Source: Sceloporus undulatus
Taxonomy: Eukaryota > Chordata > Lepidosauria > Squamata > Phrynosomatidae
Assembly: GCF_019175285.1 (NCBI RefSeq)
Contig: NC_056524.1
Coordinates: 6,882,837 to 6,946,836 of the forward strand
Direction: 5' to 3'
DNA length: 64,000 nucleotides
Shown here in pieces: positions 22,858-33,785 of the stretch; positions within the stretch are counted from its first letter, which is position 1; each line of letters starts with the position of its first letter. The notes beneath the pieces are model-generated. The model had not been told where the DNA came from. It did not search any database and saw only the letters and a list, made by a program, of their open reading frames with translations. The translations under genes were made by a program, and so were the position numbers.

Positions 22858-23345
22858 TATTTTGTCCAGTTCTGGGCACCACAATTTAAAAAGGATGTAG
22901 AGAAACTGGAGCGTGTCCAAAGGAGGGCGACTAAAATGGTGAAAGGTCTGGAAACCATGCCCTATGGGGAACGACTCAGGGAGCTGGGGATGTTTAGCCT
23001 GGAGAAGAGAAGATTAAGAGGTGATATGATAGCCCTGTTTAAACATTTGAAGGGATGTCATATTGAGGAGGGAGCAAGCTTGTTCTCTGCTGCTCCAGAG
23101 AACAGGACCATGAACAATGGATGCAAGCTGCAGGAAAAGAGATTCCACCTGAACATTAGGAGGAACTTCCTGACAATAAGGGCTGTTCGACTATGGAACA
23201 CTCTTCCTTGAAGTGTAGTGGAGTCTCCTTCCTTGGAGGTCTTCAAACAGAGGCTGGATGGCCACATGCTTTGATTGTGAATTCCTGCATGGCAGAATAG
23301 GGTTGGACTGGATGGCCCTTGCAGTCTCTTCCAATTCTATGATTC
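22858..23345 (+). mobile_element. CR1 LINE, C-terminal codons and 3' end
   Basis: From 22936 a frame of 91 residues carries the conserved CR1 tail: [38 protein letters not shown] and [17 protein letters not shown]. It ends with the CR1 terminal 'tctatgattcta'. The family is heavily 5' truncated in all copies here. Confidence 0.9.
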
Positions 23346-24170
23346 TAGACCATGGATGCCCAATCTGTATAACCCCAGCCTCCTTGGCAAAGGAGAGAGA
23401 GTTGGGTATAATCAGCATACTGATAATGCCCAACACGATGCCAAGGCTGGCATTATGGACCTCAATTTTGAATGTGTAATGGTGTTTAACACAATGATTT
23501 CCAAATTTGGGAGATTATCGCACTTCTTTTTTCCTGTTCTGGGCACCAGCTGAGACTGGACTGGAGCCATTTGTTCTCTCACAGCTCCATGCCCAGATCA
23601 TCCCGTACCTGATTGGAATGTTTCCCATTACTTTGCTAAGAATGGAAAAGAAGATTTTTTAGCTAAGTCCCAATCTGGCATGGGATGGTAACAATCTGGC
23701 ATGGGATGGTAGCAATAAGGCACAGTCCCAGCCCGGTCTCAGCCTGTGTCCAGATCGGAAAAAGACAGCCAGGGTAATAATCTCCTTGTAGGACAGCAGC
23801 CACAGCCAACAAGGGCAATGGCGAGGGATTTTTGTAATTGTATTCCCACAAGACCTAGGGACCCTAAGCTTGACTGAACAGAGCATTGGTTTATTGAGAC
23901 TATTGCAGACTGCTTTTTGAACCCCAAACCCTCTCTGTACCTCCATCTCCAAATGCTCTTTCTTCTTCTATGCTTTTGCAAAATGACAGCTAAATAAACA
24001 AAAGAAATTGTAGATCCTTTTGGGTCATGCTGATGCTCAAGACTCCAAAATTCTTAATCTGCAAACATATGGAAACCATCAAGACCCTTCACACTTCATA
24101 TCAAAACTTTGTGTCACGTCTCTCCACACAAGATCCATACTGACGCATGAAACCTAAGAAATTCTTTGTC
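23346..24170. other. Unassigned sequence downstream of LRRC32
   Basis: A 20-bp unit ('caatctggcatgggatggta') occurs twice near 23670-23712. On the minus strand AATAAA (plus-strand TTTATT near 23891) may be a distal polyadenylation signal for LRRC32. Confidence 0.35.
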
Positions 24171-24171
24171 T

Positions 24172-25698
24172 TTTATTACTACAAAGTATTAGTACCCAGC
24201 TCATCCCCTTTGAAAGAAATAAAACCTTCAACTGTTCTTCATTTGGAGGGATCACCAGGAATGTGCAAAAACTACCATCAATGAAGATACTGAAGACAAA
24301 CACAGGTCGATGTGACCTATGAGAATTTTGAGGTATCTATATTTGGTTTTCAGCATCCAAGATGAAGGACCAATGCTGAGATATAAAAGTTCTGGCAGGA
24401 TCAGGATCAAGCCCAGATGAGGTCCTCTTGCAGCAGTTCCCTTTGAAAGGTGCAAGGAGATCTGAAGAAACCAGAGCATGTGAAGATGGCTTCTGAGCTG
24501 GGGCGACTGACCACAGGGATTTTTAACAGTGATGGAGGAACAGCAGGAAGAATGGCAAGCAGGTAAGGAGAATGAATGAATGAATGTGAGAAATGAGATC
24601 ACAATGTGCTGAGGCTACAAGGTGGAGAAACCCAGCAAAAGACAAGGGAGCCACATGAACAAGGTCTCAATTGGCCTGTTGCCATGACAAAGGGTCCTAG
24701 GTCTAGTCTGCACTGCAGAATTTATGCAGTTTGACACCACTTTAACTGCCATGGCTCCATGTTATGGAATTCTGGGATTTGTAGTATTGTGAGATATTTA
24801 TCCTACCAGTGGAAGTAACTTGGTCAAACCTCTGAAGTGTATTGGTGCCATGATTGGCAGGTAGAAACACGTGTGTGTTAATAAACCTTCCTTTCCTTTC
24901 TTCTGGACAACCAACCAGAAAGTAGAGCACATTTCTCACCTGTAGCCTGGCTTGATGCCCACTGAACTGGCAGTAAATTGGTAATTCACACATGCCAATG
25001 TATTGCAAGTGGGTTAGACTATGCTTCAAAAATTAAACCAGGCCTAAAATGAGGCAGTGCCCATGTGCGGGCCTCAATCCCTCCATCTCAAGGTATGAAA
25101 TAATGGAGAATTGGGATGCACTACAATGTTGCACTATTGCACATAAGTATGGAGGAATCCCAGAAGCCTCATTCTTGCTCAAAGAAACAACAATTCAGGG
25201 CTTCACTGAGCAAAGGGGAGGATGGGAAAACAGGGAACAGCATTAATAAAAATACCCTGTAGTCAGTGCAAGGAAAGTGCCCATGTTATAGGAACGGATG
25301 TATGTATGTATATAGGGAGAGGCAGTTGGAATTGGTGTGGGGTTTGGGGGGAAATGTAAGAGTGAGTGGTGCACTGTCCATTTTAATCCACCGAACACAG
25401 GGAGCTCTGAGTATAAGTTCAGAAAACACTGCCATGGATTCTTCTTGGTTTAGCTTCATGAGCTTCAGAGGGATCCCTGGAAGACATGCTTAGAGCAGTT
25501 TCTCCCAAACATGGCAATTCAGTGATGACTTGACCACATGAAGGACTCATCATGGATCCTGAACAACAGACAAAAGTTTCATATCATGTTGTATGCACTT
25601 CAGTCGAGTCTGTTCATGCAACTGACCATGAATTGTCCAGTGGAGAGTGGTTGAATAACATCAAGGTGCCTGGGACCCTTACAAAGGCAATGCACCAT
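24172..25698 (-). other. LRRC32: Probable LRRC32 3' untranslated region
   Basis: Downstream of the stop codon, minus-strand candidate polyadenylation signals are ATTAAA (25382-25387) and AATAAA (24172-24177), which would give a 3' UTR of about 0.3 or 1.5 kb. A palindromic MITE arm (24705-24790) falls inside the longer version. The end is inferred, because no transcript data are available. Confidence 0.4.
24705..24790. repeat. Palindromic MITE B, left arm only
   Basis: 'gtctgcactgcagaatttatgcagtttgacaccactttaac' continues to 'ggaattctgggatttgtag' and then stops. The right arm is missing. Confidence 0.6.
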
Positions 25699-27630
25699 CT
25701 ATGCCTTATAGTGACGTCCAAATATATGCCGACGATAGCAACAAAACACCCCTACTCCAATGGCCACCAGTGACAGAACCAGGACCACTGCTAGTAGAAT
25801 CAGCACACTCATCTTCTTGAGGTCCTCTTTTTCACAGTCCTCTGGCCTGATATTGACCACATGCATCTCTTCTTCTTCGTATCCAAAACTCTTGACATGC
25901 TGGCATTTGACAAGGTCTAGATTGGGGATCTCCACAGTGGTTTTGTGGATCATGTGAGAGAGCCAAATGTTTCCACAGCAACTGAGTGGGTTTCCAGCTA
26001 AGTACAGATTCCGCAGGTTTTTTTCCAGAGATGGGATCTTGCTGCTTTTCAGACTGCTGAAGCTGTTGTTTTGCAGATCCAGAACTTCCAAGGCACAGCA
26101 GCCCTCAGTCCATGGAGACAACCAGCTGAGCTGATTGTCAGATAGGTTGAGATATTTCAGGTTCGAGAAAAGGGGGAAATTTAGATTCAGAGTTGTCATG
26201 CCGTTACCGTGTAAATCCAAATATTCAAGAGAGTGTTCCAAGCCAGTCAGTGATTTGGCATCTATGTGAAGTCCCCAGTTCATAGAGAGATCTAAAACTA
26301 CAAGTTGAGTCCGGTAGAAACCATACACTGGGATGCTCTTCAACTTATTGTCTGATAGATATAAATGCTGAAGCTCAGGAAGGTCAACAAAGGAGACACA
26401 ACCATCTTCTTCAGCTGCAAGCCTTTTTCTGGCTAATCCTGAATACAAGCTGCAAAGACTCAGGTTGTTGCTTCGGAGGTTAAGCAGCCAGAGGCGTGGA
26501 AGGCGTGTAAAGATATCTGACCATAGCGCTTGCAGACTGTTCTCTTGAAGATAGAGTTCTTGTAACTCGTCCAGGGCACTGGCATCCAGTTCCAGATCCT
26601 GTAAAGAGTTAGAACTGATGTCAAGAATGGCCAGAGAGATGAGCTCAGAACTTGCCACAAAAGTCCGAAGGCAATTTTTGCTAAGGTTAAGAAACCGAAG
26701 GGCTGACATAGAAGCAAAGAAGTCACTTGGGATGGATTTGATCTCATTGTAGCTCAGATCCAAATGTAACAGCTCAGGCAAGTGTGGAGAACTTGCATTG
26801 CTCTTTTGATCCTGATCCAAAAGATGAAGAGGTCCATCTCCCCAACTGTAGTCCACATCCTCAGTAGCAGATTCCATCATAACAAACTGTATTAAATTTT
26901 TCGTTAGATTCAGATAGGCCAGTTTGTTGACCTGTGGGAGAACAGGGAACCGAAGCAATTTGTTCTCACTCAAGTCCAGCCATATCAGGTTGAATTCTTC
27001 CTTGGATTCAATGGAATAGAAGATCTCGATACTATTCCGGCTGAGGTCAAGAATTTGCAGCTGCTTCAAGTTGAAACCAGCAATACAGGTGAGTGAGTTC
27101 ATAGAGAGGTTGAGTTTGGAGAGTTGTGATAAATTTTCAAAAGCTCCTTCTTCTATTTCCATGATCATATTACTGTGTAGGTTCACGTCAACCAAAGCCA
27201 GAGACCCCTGAAATGTTCTTTGTGATATTTCTATAATACTGTTCTCTGCCAGTGAAAGGTACTGAAGGGATGGTGCTTTGTGGAGGAAATGTTCAGCCAT
27301 CCCATTATAGAGTCTATTGCGAGACAAGTCTAGCATCCTGACTTGGGGTAGTAGCCCAATCCACAGGTTACTCTGAGCCATTTGATAGAGTTGGTTGTTG
27401 GCTAAACTGATCCCCTCCAAACTCCTCAAGCTGCTGAAGATCCCTGGCTTAATGAAGCCAATGTGGTTGGAGCTTAAGTCCAAGTGTCTGAGGGAACTGT
27501 AAAAAGTCAGGGGTATCTCTGTGATATTTTGAAGCTTGTTCTCAGAAAGGACAATTTTGTTTACATTGGGATGAAGCTCTGAGGGTATCTGGTGAAGGTT
27601 TCTGTTGTAACATAAAGCATCCATGTTTCT
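25699..27630 (-). CDS. LRRC32: LRRC32 (GARP), main coding exon
   Basis: The product is the membrane receptor that displays latent TGF-beta on regulatory T cells, platelets and other cells. This exon encodes residues 30-672 of my predicted 672 (human 662). Leucine-rich repeats run from about residue 50 to 575. The C-terminal cap follows (NPLSCCGN at 577-584 through RPEDCEK at 624-630), then a transmembrane helix (about 637-660) and a short tail ending YKA as in human GARP. Cys211 (NSLTC) and Cys349 (LSKNC) match human Cys211 and Cys350, which bond the latency peptide. The exon starts after a pyrimidine-rich tract ending TTCTGCAG; the acceptor AG is at 27632-27631. The methionine-led open frame extending to 27699 is intron. 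The stop is TAG at 25701-25699. NRROS is the closest alternative, but the C-terminal blocks favour LRRC32. Confidence 0.96.
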   Translation of the reverse strand, partial: RNMDALCYNRNLHQIPSELHPNVNKIVLSENKLQNITEIPLTFYSSLRHLDLSSNHIGFIKPGIFSSLRSLEGISLANNQLYQMAQSNLWIGLLPQVRMLDLSRNRLYNGMAEHFLHKAPSLQYLSLAENSIIEISQRTFQGSLALVDVNLHSNMIMEIEEGAFENLSQLSKLNLSMNSLTCIAGFNLKQLQILDLSRNSIEIFYSIESKEEFNLIWLDLSENKLLRFPVLPQVNKLAYLNLTKNLIQFVMMESATEDVDYSWGDGPLHLLDQDQKSNASSPHLPELLHLDLSYNEIKSIPSDFFASMSALRFLNLSKNCLRTFVASSELISLAILDISSNSLQDLELDASALDELQELYLQENSLQALWSDIFTRLPRLWLLNLRSNNLSLCSLYSGLARKRLAAEEDGCVSFVDLPELQHLYLSDNKLKSIPVYGFYRTQLVVLDLSMNWGLHIDAKSLTGLEHSLEYLDLHGNGMTTLNLNFPLFSNLKYLNLSDNQLSWLSPWTEGCCALEVLDLQNNSFSSLKSSKIPSLEKNLRNLYLAGNPLSCCGNIWLSHMIHKTTVEIPNLDLVKCQHVKSFGYEEEEMHVVNIRPEDCEKEDLKKMSVLILLAVVLVLSLVAIGVGVFCCYRRHIFGRHYKA

Positions 27631-27751
27631 CTGCAGAAAAAAGGAGAGGGAGAAAAAGTTAACAGTAGCTGGGGCAACCACCTTGGAGACAAATATCACA
27701 AAGTCAGTGATAGGATCTAACTAATTAAAACCTATTCAGTTAGAAGTGTTC

Positions 27752-28212
27752 ATAGAATCATAGAATCAGAGTTGGAAGAGACCACAAGGGCCATCCAGTC
27801 CAACCCCCTGCCATGCAGGAAATCCAAATCAAAGCATCCCCGACAGATGACCATCCAGCCTCCGTTTGAAGACCTCCAAGGAGGGAGACTCCACTACACT
27901 CTGAGGAAGTGTGTTCCACTGTCAAACAGCCCTTACTGTCAGGAAATTCCTCCTAATGTTGAGGTGGAATCTCTTTTCCTGCAGCTTGCATCCATTGCTT
28001 CGGGTCCTGGTCTCTGGAGCAGCAGAAAACAAGCTTGCTCCCTCCTCAATATGACATCCCTTCAAATATTTAAACAGAGCTATCATATCACCTCTTAACC
28101 TTCTTTTCTCCAGGCTAAACATCCCCAGCTCCCTGAGTCGTTCCTCATAGGGCAAGGTTTCCAGACCCTTCACCATTTTAGTTGCCCTCCTTTGGACACG
28201 CTCAAAGAACAC
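27752..28212 (-). mobile_element. CR1 LINE, C-terminal codons and 3' end
   Basis: On the minus strand 28207-27922 encodes [38 protein letters not shown] and [13 protein letters not shown]. The 3' tip is 'catagaatcatagaatc' near 27752. Confidence 0.9.
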
Positions 28213-28344
28213 TTTCCATAAGAAAAAACTCAATTAATTTATTGGTAACTTTATTGATTGTCTTAACATAATTTCAGAATTATTAACTAAGGCTGATATT
28301 CAGTTTTGCAGTCACAAATTCATAACCTAGACTTATGGATCCAT

Positions 28345-28690
28345 AGAGCGTGGTGTAGTGGTTTGAGTGTTGGCACTCTGGAGACTACAGTTCGATTCCC
28401 AGCTTGGTCATGAAACCCATGGGGTGACCTTGGGCAAGTTGCATGCTCTCAGCCTCAGGGGAAGGCAATGGCAAACCTCCTCTAAAGAAATCTTGCCAAG
28501 AATACCCCATGATTGAAATAACTCTGTTTTCCTTCAGAACCAATCTCAAAATGGTGGCTAGAAGTGGCTCCATTTTGAGAGGGACTCCAACACAAGCTAA
28601 GGTATTTGGAAGTGGGACATTCTTGGCCGAGCCTTAGGGTTGCCATAAATTGGAAATGACTTGAAGGCACACCATCACCACCACAAGTCT
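28345..28690 (+). mobile_element. Sauria SINE with an internal insertion
   Basis: The head ('gagcgtggtgtagtggtttgag') and body run to 'gccaagaataccccatgatt' near 28514. About 110 bp of foreign sequence follow, then the tail resumes at 'ccttagggttgccataaattgg' (28634) and ends 'ggcacaccatcaccaccac'. Confidence 0.8.
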
Positions 28691-29424
28691 GTATTCAGTA
28701 AGACTACATCGTCTTAGGTAAATCTATATAAATGTCACCCCAATCCACCTTAAAACCCAGCAGCCAGATTGGGCAAAGAAGATCTGTTCAGCTTCCAATC
28801 AGATTGCAAGGGATATGATGTTTCTACTACCTTCCTGCCAGTCAGTAAGACTGCATCGATCAGATGTCACAAATCTTTGTCACAACTGCACTCCCTCCTT
28901 GAGCTCTATTCAAAAATTGAATTAACTAAGGATCTCCTTTGCCTGATGCAGTTGCTGGCTCTTATGATGGGCTGGAGGAGTCAGGCAGGCCAGGTGATAT
29001 TACTTATGTCTCCCTAACTAAATAGATGATTTGGGATATTGGTGATAGCTAACAAATGAGAGACCAACAAATCTTACATTTCTTGGCTGGTTCTTTAATA
29101 AATGCATTGGCAATGTGATAAGGCACCTGAAGGTAGCAGGGCTAAGAAGAAAAGCCAATGGAAACATCAGTGGGGAAGAAAGGAATAGAAAGGAGGTGAT
29201 AGCATTGGCAGGAGAAGACAAATGGCTCTGTACTAGTTTCTTGAATGCTTGGCTTCCAGGTTGGAGCAAATGCCTGTCACATGGCGCAAGCAATTGTCTA
29301 AGCCAGAAATGGGTGAGAAGTAGCCCTTGGACTCTGTTTTTACAGTTTCACAATGTCCTCTTTTTTTTTTTTTTTGCATAGTTATGCAATTTTCCCAGGA
29401 TATTCACGGGACAAACTCCGATCT

Positions 29425-29872
29425 CCTTCATGTGATAAACTGCTAAGTATGGTTGTAAAAGCTGAACAGTGAAGAAAGCTGACATGGGAAAAATGGACTT
29501 ATTTGAGATGTAGTGCTGGAGGAGAGTTCTCAGAATGCTCTGGACCACTAAAAGGACCAATGGATGGATCCTAGTGCAGATGAGGCCCAACTCTCCTTCG
29601 AAGCAAAGATAACTAAACCCAGGTTGTTCTATTTTGGCCATATCATGAGAAGAAAGGATTCAATAGAAAGTACAATAACGTTTGATAAAGTAAAGGCAGT
29701 AGGAAAAGAGGAAGATCACATCTCAGATGGCTAAATTCAACCAGAGATGTCATGGCTATGAATCTGCCAGAGTTGAGTAGGGCATTTGAGGATAAGGGGC
29801 CTTGAAGGTTTCTCACTCATAGGTCGCCATGGGTCAAAATCGACTTGAGGGCAGTTAACAACAAACATAAAA
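29425..29872 (+). mobile_element. Bov-B (RTE) LINE 3' part
   Basis: Eroded coding traces of the RTE C-terminus (e.g. 'tattttggccatatcatgaga' = YFGHIMR) lead to the tail 'aggtcgccatgggtcaaaatc...gacttgagggcagttaacaacaa'. A poly-T run precedes it at 29360-29374. It is the likely autonomous partner type of the SINEs here. Confidence 0.8.
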
Positions 29873-30820
29873 GAATGGAATAATATGTAGAAGTGTGTCT
29901 TATATACCTTTAGAGGAAGTAAAATACTTTGATAATCATAACAAGCAGCTAGTAAACTGGAAGTTATATGTCTCTCGCTTTTTCTTTTTTCTTTTCCTTA
30001 GTTATCTTGTTGCTTGAGTAGTTTGTTAGGTTTGTTGATAGGATGTATGTTTTCCCTCTTTCTTTCTAATAGTTTCACCTTGTGTGTTGTTTTTATTTTA
30101 TCAAAACAAATGTGTGCATTAAAAAAATCAGTGCAAAAAGTAGTCAAAAACTACCCAGAAACTCTCATAATCTCATGCCTCAAGAAGAAAGCTTTTGAGA
30201 GTCTTCATTCTTGTGTACAGGAAGGAATGAAAGAAGAAAAGAGTCACATCCTTTGTTAGCATAAGTAATATTATTAGTATCAGAACATGCTCTGTATCTG
30301 CTCCTCATTCTCTCCTTGTTGCATTTCTTATTAAAGGCTCTTATGAGCCATTAACTCCTAATCATTCCTAAGAAACCATTTCCAGACTGACCCAAATTCT
30401 GTGTCACAAGCGGAGGTCTCTGCCCCCCTTTTCCTTCTGAGCTCCTTTTGAACTCCTTCCAACTTTGTCTGGGCCTCTCTTCCTCTGCTTTTGCTTTTAC
30501 AAAACAAACATAATTCTGCTTTTTTTCCTCTTCCCTTTTTGGCACGAGGGCCACAATCTATTATGGGTATTCCCATATGGAATAAGAAAGAATGCAAAAG
30601 GAAAACAGGATGTATGGCACTCACAGGGAAGGCAGATTTCACAGAAGCAAGCTTGGGGCTCTGCAACCCTCCAAAGTTCTCCGCTAGGTCCGTTATCCTC
30701 TGACTTATTCATGTTCATTTGATGGGTTGCCTTGAGTAAACCTCAATGAAGTGGGGAATTTCAGGGATTGGGAAAGAAAAGGGACAGATAGGCAAGCAAG
30801 TTTCTGGAGCTGAGAGACAG
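29873..30820. other. Unassigned intron sequence
   Basis: No repeat or alternative exon that I can support. Confidence 0.4.
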
Positions 30821-30821
30821 C

Positions 30822-31030
30822 ATAGACCACAAGGGCCGTGCAGGAATACACAATCAAAGCACTCCTAACAGTTGGCCATCCAGTCTTAGTTTAAAGACCT
30901 CCAAAGAAGGAGACTCCACCACTTTCCAAGAAGCCTATTCCACTGTCAAACAGCTCTTACTGTTAGGAAGTTCCTTCTAATGTTGAGGTGGAATCTCTTT
31001 TTCTGTAGCTTGCACCCATTATTCTTTGTC
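30822..31030 (-). mobile_element. CR1 LINE 3' part
   Basis: 'gaccacaagggccgtgcagga', 'aagacctccaaagaaggaga' and 'ctaatgttgaggtggaatctc' are CR1 in reverse. The extreme 3' tip is lost. Confidence 0.8.
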
Positions 31031-31099
31031 TTAGGGCCTGAACAGACAGACCAAAATAAAGCTGTTTTGGGTCACTTTGGAGGTATGCTGTTTAAATGA

Positions 31100-31535
31100 C
31101 ACATGCACCTTGACCTTGGGCATGTCATATGCTCTCAGCCTGGTCTCCAGAGTCATAGGAGTTTATCACACAGGAGGAATTTCTCTTAATTCCGAATGAA
31201 AAGAAAGTGGTCCAGAACACATTCACATGAATTCGCTAGTTGAACGAATTTACATGAATTCGAATTGCGTTCAAACTGACTTCCCACTGCCCAAAAATAG
31301 CATGCCATTGCCCGAAATTGCATGTGATCACCTCTCATGCAATAATGTGAAACCCCATGATTGTGCTCGGACTGACTTCCCATTGCCCAAAATTGTGTGT
31401 GGTAGTCTATCATGCAATAACGTGAAACCCCATGATTGCGTTTGGACTGCCATTGGATTATACTTCCAGTTTCCCTTGTCTGATAAACTCCATAGTCCAA
31501 CACTCAAATGACTACGCCACACTGGCTTTCTTAAT
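31100..31535 (-). mobile_element. Sauria SINE fragment split by a foldback element
   Basis: The body remnant ('gaccttgggcatgtcatatgc', 'ggtctccagagtcatag') and head ('catagtccaacactcaaatg', 'cacactggctttctt') are parts of one reversed SINE. The insertion at 31159-31490 separates them. Confidence 0.75.
31159..31490. mobile_element. CATAG-flanked foldback element, copy 4, inside a SINE
   Basis: The ends GAGTTTATCA and TGATAAACTC are exact inverse complements. CATAG lies on each side (31154-31158 and 31491-31495). Intact Sauria SINEs in this window read GAGTCATAGTCCA at this point with one CATAG, so the empty target is known. The interior has repeated 'gacttcccattgccc...catgcaataa' units. Confidence 0.88.
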
Positions 31536-31887
31536 GCAGCTGTTGTCTAATTCATTGCTGCTTCCTATAAATCCTGTGAGACTTCCTCACGCCCTCCCTT
31601 TGTTGTCTCCATTTGGTGACTGTAGGTAGGGGTAAGTTGTCTTCTGCATCTGAATGGGCAGGACTCTCTGCCTGAGCGGTATTGCACCCTGGTCTGTCTC
31701 TGAGACGTGTGGCTCAGGAACATCTTCCTGCTCTGGTTCACCAGCAGGTCCCACCTGGTCCATGGCTTGTATCTTCAAGTCAACATCCATGTTCTAAAAG
31801 CAGGGCATGACAGGAAAATCTGAGCTGGTCCATGTTGAAGCCAGGCAGCTGACTGCATATGCATCCCCCACTGCCACCAGTCACTTG
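31536..31887. other. Unassigned segment with a 67-codon minus frame
   Basis: The minus frame 31790-31587 is rich in Glu, Pro and Gln and has no recognised family. It lies directly between two repeats and is probably repeat-derived. Confidence 0.35.
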
Positions 31888-32352
31888 CTCTAGAGAAACT
31901 GGAGTGTGTCCAAAGGAGGGCGACTAAAATGGTGAAGGGCCAGGAAACCATGCCCTATGAGGAAAGACTTAGGGAGCTGGGGATGTTTAGCCTGGAGAAG
32001 AGAAAGTTAAGAGATGATATGATAGCCCTGTTTAAATATTTGAAGGGATGTCATATTGAGGAGGGAGCAAGCTTGTTTTCTGCTGTTCCAGAGAACAGGA
32101 CATGGAGCAATGGATTCAAGCTACAGGAAAAGAGATTCCAGCTCAACATTAGGAGGAACTTCCTGACAATAAGGGCTGTTTGACAGTGGAACACACTCCC
32201 TCAGAATGAGGTGGAGTCTCCTTACTCGGAGAACTTTAAGCAGAGGCTGGATAGCCTGTTGGGGATGCTTTGATTGAGAGTCCCTGCATGGCAGAATGGG
32301 GTTGGACTGGATGGCTCTTGGGGTCTCTTCCAACTCCACAATTCTATGATTT
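31888..32352 (+). mobile_element. CR1 LINE, C-terminal codons and 3' end
   Basis: A frame of 84 residues from 31929 has [17 protein letters not shown] and [15 protein letters not shown]. It ends 'caactccacaattctatgatt'. Confidence 0.9.
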
Positions 32353-32539
32353 TAGATGGTGGTGCTACAGCCATGGTACCATTGCAAGACTCCTCATTCT
32401 GACCTTAAAGCAAAGTGACCCATGGCAGCACCGGACACGCCAGGTGGCTCAATAAGATGAGCATGCAGTAACCCACCCGGCTGTAGAATGGAGGGCTTTG
32501 CAATGGGGCCAGGATAATCCAGGCTGCCCCACTCCAGTG

Positions 32540-32955
32540 CAAACAGGGCCATAATAACTGCCATGGCAACATCCCATGCAATGCTTGGAGTTGCAGTTTA
32601 GGGAGGTTTAAAATTCTTAGACAGAAAGCTCTACTGCCTCCCTAAACGACAAATCCCAGGATTCCATAGGGTGGAAGGTTAGCAGTTAAAGTGTACCATT
32701 GATGTTGTTGTTGTGTGACCCAAGTCATTTCTGACTTAAAGTAACTGTATGACAAACGTATCATGGGGTTTTCTTGGCAACTTTCTTCAGAGAGGGTTTG
32801 CCATTGCAACCCTCTGAGAGAGTGTGACTTGCCCATGGTTACCCAGTGGGTTTTCATGGCTGAGCCAGGATTTGAACCCTAGTCTCCAGAGTCCTGTAGT
32901 CAAATGCTCAGACCACTACACCATGCTGGCTTCATAGTGCTCTAATTTTGTAGTG
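32540..32955. repeat. Palindromic MITE, split by a SINE
   Basis: Arms 'ataataactgccatgg...tagggaggttt' and 'ctccctaaacgacaaatccc...gttaaagtg' form the palindrome. The right tip resumes after the SINE as 'atagtgctctaattttgtagtgtg'. Confidence 0.6.
32703..32933 (-). mobile_element. Sauria SINE, full length
   Basis: The reversed tail 'gttgttgttgtgtgacccaag' runs to the head 'ctcagaccactacaccatgctggc'. It is inserted in a palindromic MITE. Confidence 0.85.
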
Positions 32956-33785
32956 TGAACAGGCCCTAAGTTATTGCAATGCTATAAATTTGGAAACTGA
33001 AGGAAAATTTTATGAGTGAGGCAGAATTTTTATTTGGGGGCAGTTCACACACACTCACATGTACATAGTTCTTGAAAGCACCCATATGCTTGTCCTTACA
33101 GGGAAACCAACCTTAGAACTGCCTTGCTGCTTGGAGCAATGTACAGTGTAAAATTTCTGAATATATTACCAGCCTTTTTGACAACTCCAAGAGTATTTGT
33201 TATTTGAGAAGCAGGGAGGAGAGAGGAGGCCATGTGGAAGTCCTGATTTCTGTGAATTGTGCAGTTCTTTATCAGAATGCTTGTTTTTCGGGAAGCCCTT
33301 CCCCAAACCATCTGTAGAAAAACAGGCCATGCAGCGAAGATGGAAGCTGGGAAAGCCGTCTTGTAGAAAGTGAGCATTGGTTGGCTCACTTGTGAGTAAT
33401 GAGAGATGTGCGTATGTATGTCTTTCCAGACAAATGGCATGGCGTTAGCATGCCAGAAGAAGGCAATCCCGTAGCCAAAATGGCAAGTTTCCAAACAACA
33501 CGGGTCGTCGAGCATGAAGGACAGGAGGAATGTATATCTTTGAGTTCCTTGCTCTCAAATGCATGAAGAGATAATGCCCTCACCATTTTCAACAAATATG
33601 AAGATTTTTGTACAATCTTTGGGATTATCCAGAATAAATGAAAAGGTACATGGAAGTATCAAGACTTTCCCGTTCCTTTTTGTTTTGATTTTACCTGCGT
33701 ATTCATGGTTTTGCATCCTAACGTTCTTGAAATAGGATAGAGTTTCCCTCCATCCCTTCCTCCCTTGCATCCTTCCTTCTTCTTT
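32956..33785. other. Unassigned intron sequence
   Basis: A 139-codon minus frame (33515-33096) has no recognisable family. No repeat named. Confidence 0.35.

Noticed and set aside
24440-24555. Exon-like plus-strand block with CTTGCAG before and GTAAGG after, containing an ATG frame
   Set aside because: It is antisense to the probable LRRC32 3' UTR, only about 110 bases long, has no partner exons and could easily occur by chance.
27631-27699. LRRC32 start at an upstream methionine in the same frame
   Set aside because: This stretch is a pyrimidine-rich splice acceptor region. A proper signal-peptide exon with matching phase exists at 40588-40678.
31587-31790. 67-codon acidic minus frame
   Set aside because: It sits between repeats, has no splice context, and reading it as a gene would need unsupported exons.
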